A stretch of DNA of 64,000 nt, from NCBI GenBank assembly GCA_014871385.1, contig CM026432.1, positions 8,176,825 through 8,240,824 on the forward strand, read 5' to 3'. The DNA comes from Ceratodon purpureus. Taxonomy: Eukaryota; Streptophyta; Bryopsida; Pseudoditrichales; Ditrichaceae. Position numbers and translations under genes: made by a program. Below, piece after piece: positions 1-12,384 of the stretch; position 1 is the first letter of the stretch, and every line of letters starts with the position of its first letter. The notes under the pieces were generated by a model. The model made no database searches and was not told the origin of the DNA. It saw only the letters and a program-made list of their open reading frames with translations.

Positions 1-2
1 CA

Positions 3-68
3 TTTGCTTCAGATGATGGCTACGGTCCACCAGCAAGGCGTATAGATATTAGTGATTTGCAGAATTAA
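3..68 (+). CDS. 3' end of an unrecognised protein-coding gene (partial)
   Basis: The first bases read as an open frame ending in DDGYGPPARRIDISDLQN and a TAA at 66-68. The composition (Gly/Tyr/Pro-rich, then RRIDISDLQ) looks like a real protein tail rather than chance, and AT-rich non-coding sequence follows at once. The rest of the gene lies left of the window. I do not recognise the family. The call rests only on frame, composition and the abrupt change after the stop, so a chance 22-codon frame cannot be excluded. Confidence 0.35.
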   Translation, partial: FASDDGYGPPARRIDISDLQN

Positions 69-678
69 ACAAGGTTCAGGCAGCATCTTTTAGTAGTCTT
101 CTTCAGTAAGTCGAACCTTCATTTTACCTATTTTTTGTTGAGAAAATTGGAATCCATCTTTCAAGCATCCATCAGTATTTGAAATTGGACGTGCTCACAT
201 CAATCAAGTTTGCTCTCTCACGGGCTGTATCTCCCTATTACATTGAATGCATAACCCTCAGACAATCCTGTAACGTCTTGTTTGTGGTCTTCGCCAACGT
301 AGTAGCTCATTTGATCTCTTCATGTTACAATTGCTTGACGAAATATCTTGTGAGAAATGCCACTATCATACACTGTAAGACATGTCCTAAGATGCACCTC
401 TCAACAGCATGTAAATTTGCTGTGAGAATTCTTAAGTTCTCAAACCTATCAAAAGTATTAATATACACGAGAAGGGGACAAGGAATAGATTCTTCACCAC
501 AAGTAGTCCCCCTTACTTTTTCAATTATCTTATCCTCCAATGCATTATGAAATGATCTGCATATGAACTCCAAGCTCGTCTTGTTCAACTTGCGAAGATG
601 GCGACTCACGAGCTTAATGTTGAGCTTGCAAATCTGATTTAGGGTCAACTGTTTGAGCAGGTGGGGGAAACAATATGG
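69..678. other. Intergenic stretch, no gene recognised
   Basis: This should contain the 3' UTR of the gene at the left edge and that of the PLAC8 gene, which converge here. Two overlapping frames of about 107 and 123 codons cover 179-648 on opposite strands. Neither has a recognisable motif or splice context, so I treat them as chance. Confidence 0.4.
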
Positions 679-2239
679 TTAAATCAACTGATCCGGCTTG
701 CTCGCCTGGCGATAGTCTCTTTCTTTGATATGCACCATGGGGGAGCCTGGAAGAGGATGGATGTCCAACGTTGATACTGGGGACCTGCCTCCTTCTGAGT
801 TGTGAGCATGAGCAATGGACCTGACAAAGAACCTGTCATTCCGAACATCATAAGCCTCTGCTGTGCGGACCTCTTGGCAAAGAGAACAGAAGGGACAGAA
901 CAGCCACTGAAAGCAGTCACTTGTCTTGGGTTGCTTGCAGCACCATGGATGAGAAGGCAACTTGTATCTTTCTCGGATTTTGATTCGCCAGAATCCCCCA
1001 TATAGTAAGCTGAATACACACAATGCAATGCCAGATACCCCCAAGGATGTTCTCACAACCCTAAACACGCCAACATGACACATATTACAGGTTCAGAACG
1101 TACCATAACTTGGATCAACACTAAAAACATGCAGTCGTGATTCTAAGTATAATGACTTCAAATATTAAAAGAATGCAACAGATATAAAAAACATTCTACA
1201 TTGGCAATGAGTTCCTGTCAAAATCATAGTTATACTGAAAGCGAAGAGGTCGTCCTCTGGAAGGATGTAAACCTTACATTTGAACCAAATACTTGCAAGC
1301 TGCGAAAGATCGTTTTCAAGGAACCCATATCCTGGGCACTATGTGCAGTTAGAAAACTCACCCGTTGAGGTTGATAGCTGCCAGATTGAAGATGAGAAAT
1401 GGAGCAACCAACAGAAGGGGGAATGTTGCCATATGCACATAGCGATTACCGAACCCAAGCCTCTCATAATTGAATCCCATCACACAAGGAAAACATAGAG
1501 TGGTAAGGACGCTGATAGTAGGCTCCTCAGAACAGTCAAACAATCCTCCTTCCCACTGCGGATTCTCAACAGGTCTTCCTTCACGACATGCAAAAGACTT
1601 CCTCTGCTCCAGCATCTTGTACTTAGGATTGTGCAGCTTAAACAGAGCAGGATGGTTTGATGATGTGTGGCCTGAGTAGCCTTTCTCCATGGAATCATTC
1701 GCATCAAGCTTACAAGATCCATCACCTGAATCCGGAAAATAATCTTTTCCCAAGGGACTCAACGAATTGTACATTCCAGCAGCCGCAGCTGCCCCAAATG
1801 ACAAGAAAAGGGTGATTCCCACACCGATGGCTGGACGGTCTGCCCTTCTGTAGCCCCAATTGAGCCCAGCTAGAGCATACTGAGCAACACAATTCAAATG
1901 CAAGAGTAGTACAACCACCAAGATATGAGCCCACTCATGCGGCTTCCGTAAACCACCTTTGCAGTACGTTTCCCGGAGCTTGATGATATCTCGTGGATTA
2001 TACCGAATCAAGTAATGCAAATGCAGAATGCGAATGGGATGGTTGTAGAGCGCCATGACAGTAAACAGCCCATTCAGAATCTGGTTTGTGATCTCAAACC
2101 AGCGGTCCCGGTCACTCTTCTTTGGCAGCACTTTGTTGAGCATTCCTACCATGACCATGAACAAGATCTCTCCAGTAACAGCCACCGCTATAAGCCAAAG
2201 CAGTAAAACCACATTTCTAGGCTTCGACAGCCATGTCAT
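679..2239 (-). CDS. PLAC8 / DUF2985 family membrane protein
   Basis: Two coding exons join in phase: 2239-1362 (donor GTGAGT) and 1060-679 (TAA), giving about 419 aa. The protein opens with membrane segments (LLLWLIAVAVTGEILFMVMVG near residues 10-30) and an RDRWFEITNQILNGLFT stretch typical of plant DUF2985 proteins. Further membrane segments follow, then a Cys-rich PLAC8 domain in exon 2 (CCKQPKTSDCFQWLFCPFC, then CQEVRTAEAYDV). Plant PLAC8 proteins are mostly membrane proteins linked to calcium or metal transport and organ size; the function of this subgroup is unsettled. The frame stays open 5' of the chosen ATG to a TAACAG acceptor at about 2305, so the true start probably lies in an upstream exon that I cannot find. 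A transposon (2512-2886) sits in that position. The N-terminus is therefore uncertain and may be lost. Confidence 0.8.
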
Positions 2240-2511
2240 GGCATTCCGCTTCAGATCCTCCCATCTGATGTTACCAAGAATCAACAAAGAAAATGCGTTT
2301 GGCTGTTAATGTACTTTGAAATTAATCAGGAGGGTTTAAACAAAGTTTGGAAAACAGAGAGCACTTCTTCGAAACACAGAATAGGGGAGAGTTGGCAGGA
2401 ACTCGGGAGATGAAGCTTAGGGTGATGAAGTGACAAATTTCTTAGGATAGTGAAGAACTGACATCAAGATGAATCAAAGAAGAGGATGGGTGACAGTTTT
2501 TTAGCTCATTA

Positions 2512-2886
2512 AGGTAATGCGCCCAAAAACCGTCCCGGCCCAAAAACCGTCCCATAGGCTTGACATAGGCTGTTCCTAAAACTGTGCAAAATCATTCTAA
2601 TTCCGTCTATGGCTGCAGAAATTGAGTGCTTGTGATTGGTGCAGAAACGTCCTATTCTCAGAATCCAAGTGGTCATATTAACCATGACTCTAGGGACGGT
2701 TAGTGGAGCACCTAGGGCTGAACATTCAAAAATTCGTAGGAAATTGTAGACTTACTCAAAAAATGATTTTTTTTTTTGGGATGGCTTTGCACTAGCTTTG
2801 CACTTCATCCAAAAATTATAAAAAAATTCCACCACTATTCCAAATGAGCAAACCTGAAATTCGGACGGTTTCTGGGCGCACTACCT
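2512..2886. mobile_element. TA-flanked miniature inverted-repeat element (375 bp)
   Basis: The left end AGGTAATGCGCCCAAAAACC and the inverse of the right end (AGGTAGTGCGCCCAGAAACC) match over about 24 bp with two differences. TA dinucleotides flank both ends (2510-2511 and 2887-2888), fitting a TA target duplication. A 16-bp unit, GCCCAAAAACCGTCCC, occurs twice at the left end (2521-2536 and 2538-2553). There is no coding capacity. It is a non-autonomous DNA transposon, possibly Tc1/mariner-like by target site; the superfamily is inferred. Its ends resemble those of the element at 45445-45875. Confidence 0.8.
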
Positions 2887-3043
2887 TATGTTTGGCAATA
2901 GAGGTCTCACCTCATTTTTTAGGGGTCACTAAAGCTATTCAATGTATAGGTGACACCCATTGCAATGTCAGTGCAGGTCACTCATTCCTACTTTTATTCA
3001 ATGTGTCACAACAAAGGCTACCTCACATCGAGTCAGGAGAACC

Positions 3044-3177
3044 GAAAGAGAAAAGGAAAAAGAAAAGACACAAAGGAGAAAGAAAAGATATCCCTAAAGA
3101 AACAAGAAAAAGAAAATGAAAGAAACAAGAAAAAGAAAATGAAAGAAAAAGAGAATGAATGGAAAAAGAAAAGAAAA
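3044..3177 (+). repeat. Polypurine GAAA-rich tract upstream of TCF25
   Basis: About 130 bases of almost pure A/G on the + strand, built on GAAAAAGAAAA units. One unit of about 23 nt is duplicated near 3100 and 3123. It lies just 5' of the inferred TCF25 transcription start and between two divergent genes, so it may be a GAGA-type promoter element or a simple repeat. Confidence 0.7.
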
Positions 3178-4221
3178 TTCCGATACAGCGGCGTCCCAAA
3201 TCACATCTCAGCCTTTCCCCAACTCTTGGTTCCTCATTCACGTCCTCTGCGTCGCTGCTCATTCACGTCGTGGTCGTGCTCGTGTTGCAGAAACCTCGAC
3301 ACAGACAAGGGTTTTGCAAATCCCTCCTCGCTGGACTTCAACCTGGACTTCCACGATTCAAGTTGCGGAGATCCATGTGGTTGTATTCCTCCCTCTGCTC
3401 AAGCAGCTCTTATTCGTGTCAGCCTTCGCCTTGTGTTACATTTGAGTTGGAGTTGGAGTTGGACGACGACGACGCAGCTGTGGCGATCGAAGCTGCGCGG
3501 TAGCTGATCGATTGCGCAAGGGTTTCGTGCACTTCAGCTTCAGGTATGTGGAATTAGCTCTTTGCGCTCTTAGTTAGGTTGAGATGCGCTGGTTGTTGTG
3601 GCTATGATATGTTTAGGTTATTTTTTGTGATTGAGATTATGTGTGGATGTCGTGATCGCCGTGGTTTTGAAGCTTTTTGAAATCGGACGCGATTCTGTCT
3701 TGGCGCGTTATAGATTGGTGATGGTTTAGTTTTAGAGGATAGTGATAATCTGTTCGTAGTTCGTAGGAGATGCTTAATGTCTAGCTGTTAAGAGTGCTGA
3801 TCACGTTAGCGGAATGTATAATGGAATTAACTGCGAGATTTCAGTCTTCGGTTGTAATTGAGATTATGCTTCGATTGCGTTTTACTGTGTTTTGAAGCTT
3901 TTGAAGCGAAGTAGCAAGGGTGATAGGTGGAGTTTGTTTAATGAAATTGAATGCGAGAAATCAGTCTTCGGTTTAGTAGTATGTCTAAGGCTTTTGGTGC
4001 GCTTCTCCCACGAGCGGGGTGTCGTCTATTGTTCAGCATGAGCTTGCATGTCGATTTGCATGGCAATGTAAGAGGTGATGGGATTGATTTAGCTCGAGAA
4101 AAGGATATGCTTCAAAAGTGTACAGAATTGATGCGTGAGGTGTTTGTGTGCAGCAGATGGTCGAGATTTGTTGCAATCTTGGGATCTGAAGTCAGTTCTG
4201 TGATCTTAACAGCGCCAAATC
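3178..4221 (+). promoter_or_regulatory. TCF25 promoter and 5' leader, probable 5'-UTR intron
   Basis: A CT-rich leader-like segment (about 3200-3543) ends at CAG|GTATGT. The following T-rich, ATG-containing sequence runs to AACAG at 4212, ten bases before the TCF25 start codon. I infer a 5'-UTR intron of about 670 bp (3544-4212), common in plant housekeeping genes. Open frames in this stretch have no family resemblance. Confidence 0.4.
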
Positions 4222-7200
4222 ATGTCGGCTCGCATGTTGAGGCGTGCGTTGAAGGAGCAGGAGACGCAGCAATTATCTAAAGTTGAAGGATCAACTGATG
4301 ATGAAGAAGAAGATGAGTTTCCAACAGAGAAACCTGCACGGAACCTTTTTGAGCATTTGGGATCAGAAGTAAGTCCCTCAGTATACTGGAAATCCCAAGT
4401 TTGAATTATCCAATTACAATTTTAATGCTTCAGGAATGTGTCTTAAATGGAGCTTGTAGGAGTGATTTTAGAACCTGAACCGGTGTTTCCTGCTAGATTA
4501 TAACACTTTTTTCCATTTCTAGTAAAAAGCATCCTGTATCTGAAATCGATTGTAGTTCACTGACCTAGTATCAATGTATCATAATGGTTACCATTTGTAT
4601 GTTCTTACGAGTTGAAACTGTAAATTCAAAAAAATTCCCCGGTACAATATGAGCTGCCCAGGCTCATGCAATGCAATATGGTTAGCATGCTGGGTTTAAT
4701 TTATTAATTCCTCACGTATCTTGTAGTACTCACTGCTCAGCTTCTCACGCTTCGTGCTCTATCCATTTCAGGAGACTGATGATGATGAAGAAGAAGAAGA
4801 TGCTGATGACGTTAATATTCAAGACGAAGGTGAAGTATTGAATAGCACTAAGTCTCAGATCTTAAAGAAAGGTGTACTGACAGCCAACTTGGGCAAGAGC
4901 AAGAAGAAGAAAAACAAAGGAAAGAGGAAAGAAAAGACCACTGTAGAATCCTCTCCTGCGATCGAGGAAGAATCTGTAGATGAAATGCTGGAGAGATTGG
5001 TGCGTCAAAACGAAGAGAGTGCATCGACCTCCGATCCTCTAATTGTTCCAGGTATATCAAATCGTTCATTCTGCAGATTTTAGTTTTAGCACTTGGAATT
5101 AAACACGTGCTCGACATGCCATGAACTCCTAGGACCAGATGATCAATTTTTAATTATATGATTGTTTGCAAAGGAGATTCTGAAGTGTCTTGTGAATCAC
5201 GACTGCGCTTTCTTGCCGTTCTCGTCACTGTGATCAATAACTTTGCAAGGATGATTATCTCTTCAATTCTTGAAGTCTTGCCGACTTTGACCAGGAGTTT
5301 ATGCAATTGTGGATTCTCGTAACCAAAGATGGTCATTGTTGGCATGCAGACATAGATCCCTTCGAGATTTTAGGTGTGGATCCACGGTACTTGAGAGCAG
5401 AAGATGAATTACGGCGTATATTTGGATCGAAAGTCATAAATGCAGTGGAAAAGGGTGGTGATGGGGCTGGGATGCTGGCTGGTAGGAGGCGTCAGCAACC
5501 TCATGGAGGAGGTCGAGTTTCGTCGAAGAAGACTCTGTTAGTATCACCGCATGACCATTGGCCGCGACCTGAAGGCGGATTATCCATGGAGTGCATTGAT
5601 ACGAAAGATGGTCTCAACTTTTTTAGGTGCACAACCTGTTATTGTTCTCTGCATTTAATCTTGAGGTTCTAATATTGAGCACTTTGGTTGTCCCAGGAAA
5701 GTATAATATATGGAATTGAATTTACATATCAATAAATCCTTGTGCTCATCGGAATTATTTCTGCAGATATTCGTTTTCAAGCTCGTACCAGGAAGTACAG
5801 AAGAGATACGAGGAATGTTCAGCTTCGCATGACCCAAATACCATCGTTATGCTAGTTAACAAGCATCCGTATCATATCGACTCGCTTTTGACTCTAGCGG
5901 AATTGTACAGACAAATGGGTGAGAGTCAGAGATCAGCTGATCTTTTAGAGAAATGTCTTTACGCCTTGGAATATGCGTGGCACCCTGGGTTCAGTATTAC
6001 AACTGGGAGGTGTAGGTTGGACTATGGATGGGATCCAAATAAGCCACTGTTTGTTGCTCTGTTCAAGCACATGCAACACCTGTATAGGCGAGGATGTCAC
6101 CGGACAGCCCTTGAAGTCTGTAAACTATTGCTCTCTTTGGACCCAGATGACCCTTTGGGGTCGATGTTTTGTATTGATTATTTTGCGATACGGGCGGAGC
6201 AGTACAAGTGGTTGCAAAGATTTGTGCGAGAGTATGGGGCAGATCGATCACTTTCGCTGCTGCCCAGTTTCTCCTTTTCACTTGCGTTGGCTCAGTTTCA
6301 TATTGAAGCTCAAGGATCTGCTTCCAGCACTGGAAGGTACTTTCAGAACTTTAATTCAAATGCAAACGGTTCGAGTTTCCACTGCTTTTCTCGTATCAAG
6401 TCCTTTTGGATGCTAATTCGTTCTTAATTCAACTTTTGTTTTAGTGAGCACAATGTTTTCTATCTCTTAAAAGTAATCTTTGCTTTTTAGTAGGAAATCG
6501 AGTGGCAAATCATCACTCCCCAACCTTCCCGAAGCTTCACATGGAGAGATTGAGTCCTCATTGGGACTATTGCAACAGGCATTAATGCTTCACCCTGCTG
6601 TTCTAAAGAGGATAGTGGATAAAGCACCCATTAAAGAGGATGCTGCCTGGACAAATATTTTGAAGCACCACCATTTTAGCAAAGCTACTTCAGATAGCCC
6701 TAGTCTAGAGCACCTTATGAACATTTACATAGCTAGGAACTATCTAGTTTGGAGGGCTCCTGATGTTCAGGCGTGGCTCAAGGAGGGAGCTCAAGCTGTG
6801 GTCAATAATGCTGAAAGGGCACGAACAGGGAGCTATGGAGGGGAGATTGCTGACTGGGCCTGCGTGCGCAAGGAGGCTTTTCGAGGAGACCAGAATGAGT
6901 AAGTTCTTTTTGCTGCTGACTTGTCTTCCAGATCTTGTTTTCAATTTTGATTAGTATTCATCTTCAGAGTTTTCAGCTTCATATTTTCACGAGATTTGAC
7001 ATCATCTTAAGAGTCGAAGACGCGACCTGACCTGAGTCTCAAGCGACGACAAGAAGATGGTGTAGAGAATAGGTTCTCAGTTTCTGAAGCTTAAAATCTG
7101 GGAACTTTACTGAACCGAGTCTTGTAGTTCTGGTTTTTGAATCGGAGCTATATCTTTTGCTACTCCTTTATTCTGTAGTGCGGTATCTGTTTTGACACAT

Positions 7201-7526
7201 CTTGAATACATGTCCACATAAAAAGCTTCATGGTTTTCTTATTTTACATGTGGTGGTTACTTTTCAGGTATAGGCATTTGCTCGTTTCTGACTTCTCGGA
7301 TTCAGCAGCAACTCTGCCCCAAGAGGAGCTACAGCAGTTTGGGTTCGGACTTGGACTAGGCAACGGGGCAGCGCCCATGCGTCCTGAGAATGCCATGGCG
7401 GAGGCTGCTGTGCAGGGCAGGGAGTTGGAAGGTCGAAACTCGCTTATGCTATTCTTTCAGTCATTTTTGCCTTGGTTTAATCATGGAGTTGACTTGCATG
7501 GTCAAGATCCACGTTTGCAGGGCTGA
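4222..7526 (+). CDS. TCF25: TCF25 / Rqc1 (NULP1) family protein of ribosome quality control
   Basis: Six coding exons close in phase: 4222-4368, 4772-5051, 5350-5626, 5767-6336, 6491-6898 and 7268-7526, giving 646 aa, near the usual family length. The start MSARMLRRALKEQE is the conserved opening of the family. An acidic stretch and a Lys-rich block (KSKKKKNKGKRKEK) follow, as in yeast Rqc1. The folded part begins at DPFEILGVDPRYL and includes LRRIFGSK, MLVNKHPYHIDSLLTLAELY, LEYAWHPGF and FVREYGADRSLSLLPSF, all typical TCF25 signatures. In yeast and animals the protein works with the E3 ligase Ltn1/Listerin and the 60S subunit in tagging stalled nascent chains; that role here is by homology. 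It diverges from the PLAC8 gene and converges with the carbonic anhydrase gene. Confidence 0.93.
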
Positions 7527-8234
7527 AAATTATCTTCAGAACTTTAATTGGGAATCTACACTGTTTTGGTCGTTTAGTGCTGAGAGAAAATGTGGTGTGA
7601 ATTACACCTTTTGCATCTCAGGTAACGACAGATAGTGTTAATTACTGTTGCCTATGATCGATGGCTTCCCTGTGCTTGTCCACTCTCGGACTCATGATCC
7701 CGTGCATATTGGATAATTGTGATATTACAATCACTAGTCAACTCACTTATTGACATCAGTAGAAGATTCCAGATCAATTGTCGTCTTGCTCGAGTCTCAA
7801 TGTACGTGCTCATATTTGACGTTCAACCAAGCGCTGATTGTAAGTGATTCAAGCATAGATGGCACGGAGAGGTTGGACAAACACATACTTGGAATGTTTC
7901 AGGTCACAGTATTACGGTGCAATTTGTATTTAGTGACTTCAAGGAGTGAAGTCTCGAATTTATCATAAGTTCTTGAATGAGAACCGAAAGTAGTCGAAGA
8001 GCTAGTTATTGATATGTTCACTAATTGCCTTCTGACCCCTGGCCTGTATATGATCCTTAGAATTTTGACATCACACTAAGGATCCTTTTGCACAATTGCA
8101 AAAACATGAGCGTTCAGTGATGATCCGATATCTCTGCTGTGCTGATAGTTCGGGAAAATTCGATGCACTGTAACTGTGTAGTTCCAGCCAATCGACAAAT
8201 TATGTGATTTCCAGCCCTCTGAACTTCTCAGCGT
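7527..8234. other. Convergent 3' flanks of TCF25 and carbonic anhydrase
   Basis: About 700 bp between two stop codons facing each other, presumably holding both 3' UTRs. I see no further gene; short frames here have no splice context or motif. Confidence 0.5.
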
Positions 8235-10528
8235 TCATGGCCCTTGGGAGATTGGTCGACCATTCACCGGCTGGATTGGTCTCTGCAGCAAAGAGAGCAA
8301 AAAATAAGCGGATTTCGTAGCGAACATATCTCAGAGATAGATGATCTAAACTTGTGCAAAAATAAGAAGATGGGTGAAATATCCCTGCCGGCGTTTTCAA
8401 GTACAGTAATTTAATCCAAAAGGGGAGATACAAATTTGAAGCAATGTCATACCGCATTCAAAGCCAACGTCTGATCGTTGCCCACAAACTTCAAAAACTC
8501 CACGACCTCATTTGTCGATACTGTCAAAGGCGTCTCTGAGAAACGTGCAAAGAAGAGCTCAAATTACTGGCAAAGTAAGATCATGCTACTCACACCGACG
8601 TTCTTGTAGTGGCTGAGACTTGGAGTTAGACAATCTGGATGCATAATTGCTAAATTCAACATGCATTTTGGAATCAATTTATGGATTAGAAACTCTCAAA
8701 AACAATGGAGTGATTGAGAAGAGGGTAAGAATGGCACCCACCCAAGAGAATCCAGTCAACAGATTCTTGACACGGTGGCGTTGTGAGTGAGCCTGAATAA
8801 TGCACGTATCGTCTGATGTTATTCTGCAGAGAGTGGAAACTTCAACTATTTTAGTGTGTAGAAATAAATCCAAAACATATTTGATGATTACGTGGGTCCT
8901 AAAGTTTTCTCTGTTCATTTGTTCCCATCATGTATCCTTGGACAATGCAGTTTAAGTTCATCTTGATCCTCAAAGTTCTCCAATTCTGGTCTTGAACAAG
9001 AATGTTATTTCTGCTGAAGGTCATACTTCACAGACTGCACTTATACTGTGTTCAAATTCTTCATAACATGTAACAAAAATTTCAAGTTTATGAGTTACCT
9101 GCGTCGCTGAAGGGAGAAGGCTGGCAGGAGTGACCCGTAAGTCCTTAGGCACAGTCCTGGCAAAATGGATTCTCTCGTTGGTCAGTGTCCGAAATGCAAT
9201 ACAGAATCAACACTTTTTATTATTAAAGAACACCAGACAACCAACTTCCAAAAACTTGATGAAGCAGGGAAGCAAAAATTTATGAGCTCCAGTCTATGAA
9301 GTGAACTTACAAAGGAGGCTTTCCCTTTTTAAGAGGTGAGTACTGGAGAGCTGCTGCAAGAGCTTCATTTGGTTTTGCCTTGGGAGTGGCATCCAGCATA
9401 ATCCTGCAAGTGTCGACAGTTGTTTAACAATTTGCAATTCAGTTGGTTAACAATTAACTCACCTACAGAGCTGCTAATTTGACCTATGAAGCTGTTCACT
9501 TCCAGTTAAAAGCTCTAACTTGCAATAAGAATACTTCAATTGAGAGTGATTGTCTAGATGAGATCCAGATGGGCACATGGAATGTTATGCAATAGTTATC
9601 TCGGGAACAGAAATCCCACGGTAGGCGCATTCACAACCACCACAACATTCAAAACATTCTCGTTGTCAAACCTTCCCTCTGCTTACCCGACAACAGCAAA
9701 AGCCTTGGATGCTGCGTCTTCTGCACAGTATAAGCGAGTGTAACAGCATATCAGGACATAGACAAAAAACTATGTAGAAGTTAACAAGCAATTCATGACA
9801 GTTTCCACAGGAAGAGATTGAGCCCTGTAAACCAGAGAATAAAATGTCAAAATACAATTCTTTCAACGCACAAGCTGAGCAACGTGACTTACGATGTACC
9901 AAGTGAGCCTCCATGGGAAAGCGGAGTCCATCATATGCATGCTCTGATGGAGTGTGGAAGTGAAACTGCACCAGATTGAGCTCCCTTCCCTTCAGTCTCA
10001 GCTTGTTTATCCCTTCCGGAAAATCAACCTGCCAGTCAATCCGCATATAAGTGAAAGAAGAAATTAATGTTCTTTAAAAAGCCCCGAACTCTCCGCAAAT
10101 GTATTGTTGTTCCACAAATCCACTTCAAAAGTAGTCATTAACCAAATTAAAGGCGAGTGTATTAGCACCTCCATGGTGCCATGGCCAGGATTTGTGAAAG
10201 TTGGGGTGGACGGCTTGTAGTCGAAAACCAACTCTCCCAAAGTAGCTTGCCCCAATGTAATCTTTCTCATGTTCACATCGATGGGTGATTGCTTGGCACC
10301 GGTTGCACATGTACCAGTCCAAGTGGGAGGTCCAGAGGGCCCTCCGTAGCTCCAGTCTTCGGCGGCCAGGACTGCTTCACAGCACGAACAGGAACCAAAA
10401 GCAAGCGCACCAAAAGATGCCACCATCGTTGCCCGCCGGTTGATTAATCTTATTGATGGCGATCCACTTTTCGATGGTCTTGGATCTGCATCATGGTTTG
10501 TTTCCGAAGAAGAGCATTTTGTCTGCAT
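8235..10528 (-). CDS. Alpha-type carbonic anhydrase with Tat-like lumenal leader
   Basis: Eight exons join in phase: 10528-10169, 10028-9893, 9720-9687 (34 nt), 9403-9311, 9156-9099, 8823-8742, 8535-8453 and 8282-8235, giving 297 aa. Family marks in order: WSYGG, TGAKQSPIDV, NPGHGTME, the zinc site QFHFHTPSEH (His143, His145) with EAHLVH (His162), then YSGSLTTPPC and the C-terminal RPIQPVNGR. All three zinc ligands are present, so CO2 hydration activity is expected. Residues 1-56 look like a chloroplast transit peptide plus a lumenal leader: twin Arg at 31-32, a hydrophobic stretch, then an AVLA cleavage-like site before EDWSYGG. That suggests Tat import into the thylakoid lumen, as for lumenal alpha-CAs that feed photosystem II or CO2 supply; targeting is inference. 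An in-frame ATG at 10768 would add 80 low-complexity residues and is less likely. Confidence 0.9.
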
Positions 10529-12384
10529 TTTGTGACATTTTACTCGGCGATAATTATGACTATGATGAGTGGTGAATGGCAGCTTTAAAATGTCTGAACC
10601 ATGAATAGGTCGGAGATCAGATTTGAGTTTTTGTGAGCTATCAAGGTTATTAGTCGACCTTGCAGTTATCGAATGTTGCAGGGAGGCTCGAGTGCTGCTG
10701 AAATCAACCAACAACAGATACAAATTATTTCTCCTGTGTGACGATAAGTATGCAGAGTCTGTTGACATTTCCTAGGTAAAAACATCCACTTTTTGAAAAT
10801 GAAAAATGAGTTACAAAATCTTAAACCCAGCTGCAGTGACTAAAATTACGTGGAAGTGAAAACATCATCAAAACAAAGCTTTGCCAGCGAAGTATCGAAG
10901 TTAGGAGCATGCCTGCTGTAAGCAACACCATTCAAAGAAGTCATCAAGCTCGACATGCCCACACTAGCCATGATCACCTTCCAGCTACTCAGGACTCTTT
11001 ATCAACACCACTTCCAAGAGTAATTGAAACCTACTCAACCCCAAGCTCATAAACCCTGAAACAAAATCACTCCGAACTCTTTCACAAAGAGCTCACTAAT
11101 CGCCACCTCCCAGAGAGACGAAGAAACTAAAAAACAATGCGCACTAACACTCCTCTGATCCTGGAGTCTCCCTTCAAACTCATCAATATAACTGGACAAC
11201 TCCAGTGCGTCTTGCACATTTTTATACAACTTCTGTCCATGACAACCTTGGAAATTAGAACTTTCATGATAGTGAGAGAGGGACGCGGTGTGAATTATTG
11301 TTTTGGAGGTAAAGCGAAAGTGCTGATCAGGAGATGTCAAGCACGAAGCCGAGCTCTTGGACCGATGAGAAAATTTGTACGTTGCTGTTGTTCTTAATTG
11401 GTTTACGAGACGGACTGACAGGAAGGAGCTGAGGAGGAGCTGCGGTGAATTCACGCGTCATCATTCGTCACTCTTGTACTTCCATCAATCGCTTCCTTTG
11501 CTCTTTCGTAGCTGACGTACTAGTGGAAATCAGCCTCTTTTCTCTTCTCCGCTGTCCACTTCACGCGCAGTTCTCGTCGTGCATTTATGGTGCAAGAAAT
11601 TCTGCAAATTGTGGTTGGGATCCGTGGACAAACTTGAAACATGATAGATTGGTCACCAGCAATTTGGAAATTGGTGGAGGCCGATTGAATTCCTGCACAG
11701 AAGGTTCAGCATAGCGATCTCCAAGTATTCTAGCAAAGGAAAATCACTTGTTTTTGTTGAAGTGGGTATAAGTGGGCAGCCAGCCATACTACCCATATGT
11801 CAAACTTATGGCAATTGGCGGTAAACGACTTCCGGCCTTGCATGATGGTACGGAATTTTGAAGTTGTCAGAATCAGAGAAAGATTTCTCATTTCTGTATC
11901 TAAGATCATGTTCAGACAATAGTACTACTTTGACGGTAATCAATTGATCAATACTGGCTCGGCAAGATATTTGAAACCTTTTGGAAACTCAATGCAGCCA
12001 GATTGAAGTCTAGACAGGTGACCAAATATCTGGTAGCTATGTTCATGGCCGGAGAATTCATGGCCGACTTGGGTACTGGTCAATGGTTTGTAGAGTCAAT
12101 TTGTGCTCACATAGAGAATTAAGAATGCCCGACACCATGTAGCTTGGTTTTTACTTGTCGGGACTCGGATTGGTGGTCCCTGATTCGATGATTTTGAAAA
12201 GAATAAAATGCTTGGAGGAATTCTACTGCAGTTTCCGCTTGACTGGAAGGAAAATTCCACAACCCTCCACAGCTCTAGCAAAGCCTGAACAGGCGGAGTA
12301 AAATTCATTTTATTTTTCTGGCAGATCCTTCCAATACAGGAAAAGAAATTCTATTTGGTAAAACATGAAAATAGTCACTAAGCC
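10529..12384. other. Upstream region of the carbonic anhydrase gene, no further gene seen
   Basis: This presumably contains the carbonic anhydrase promoter and 5' UTR. Frames at 11047-11714 on both strands are short, overlap each other and match nothing I know. Confidence 0.4.

Noticed and set aside
325-648. 107-codon minus-strand frame near the left edge
   Set aside because: It overlaps an equally long frame on the other strand, and neither shows a motif; most likely chance.
10529-10768. Upstream ATG for the carbonic anhydrase
   Set aside because: It would add 80 residues without family similarity; the ATG at 10528 gives a plausible transit peptide followed by the twin-arginine leader.
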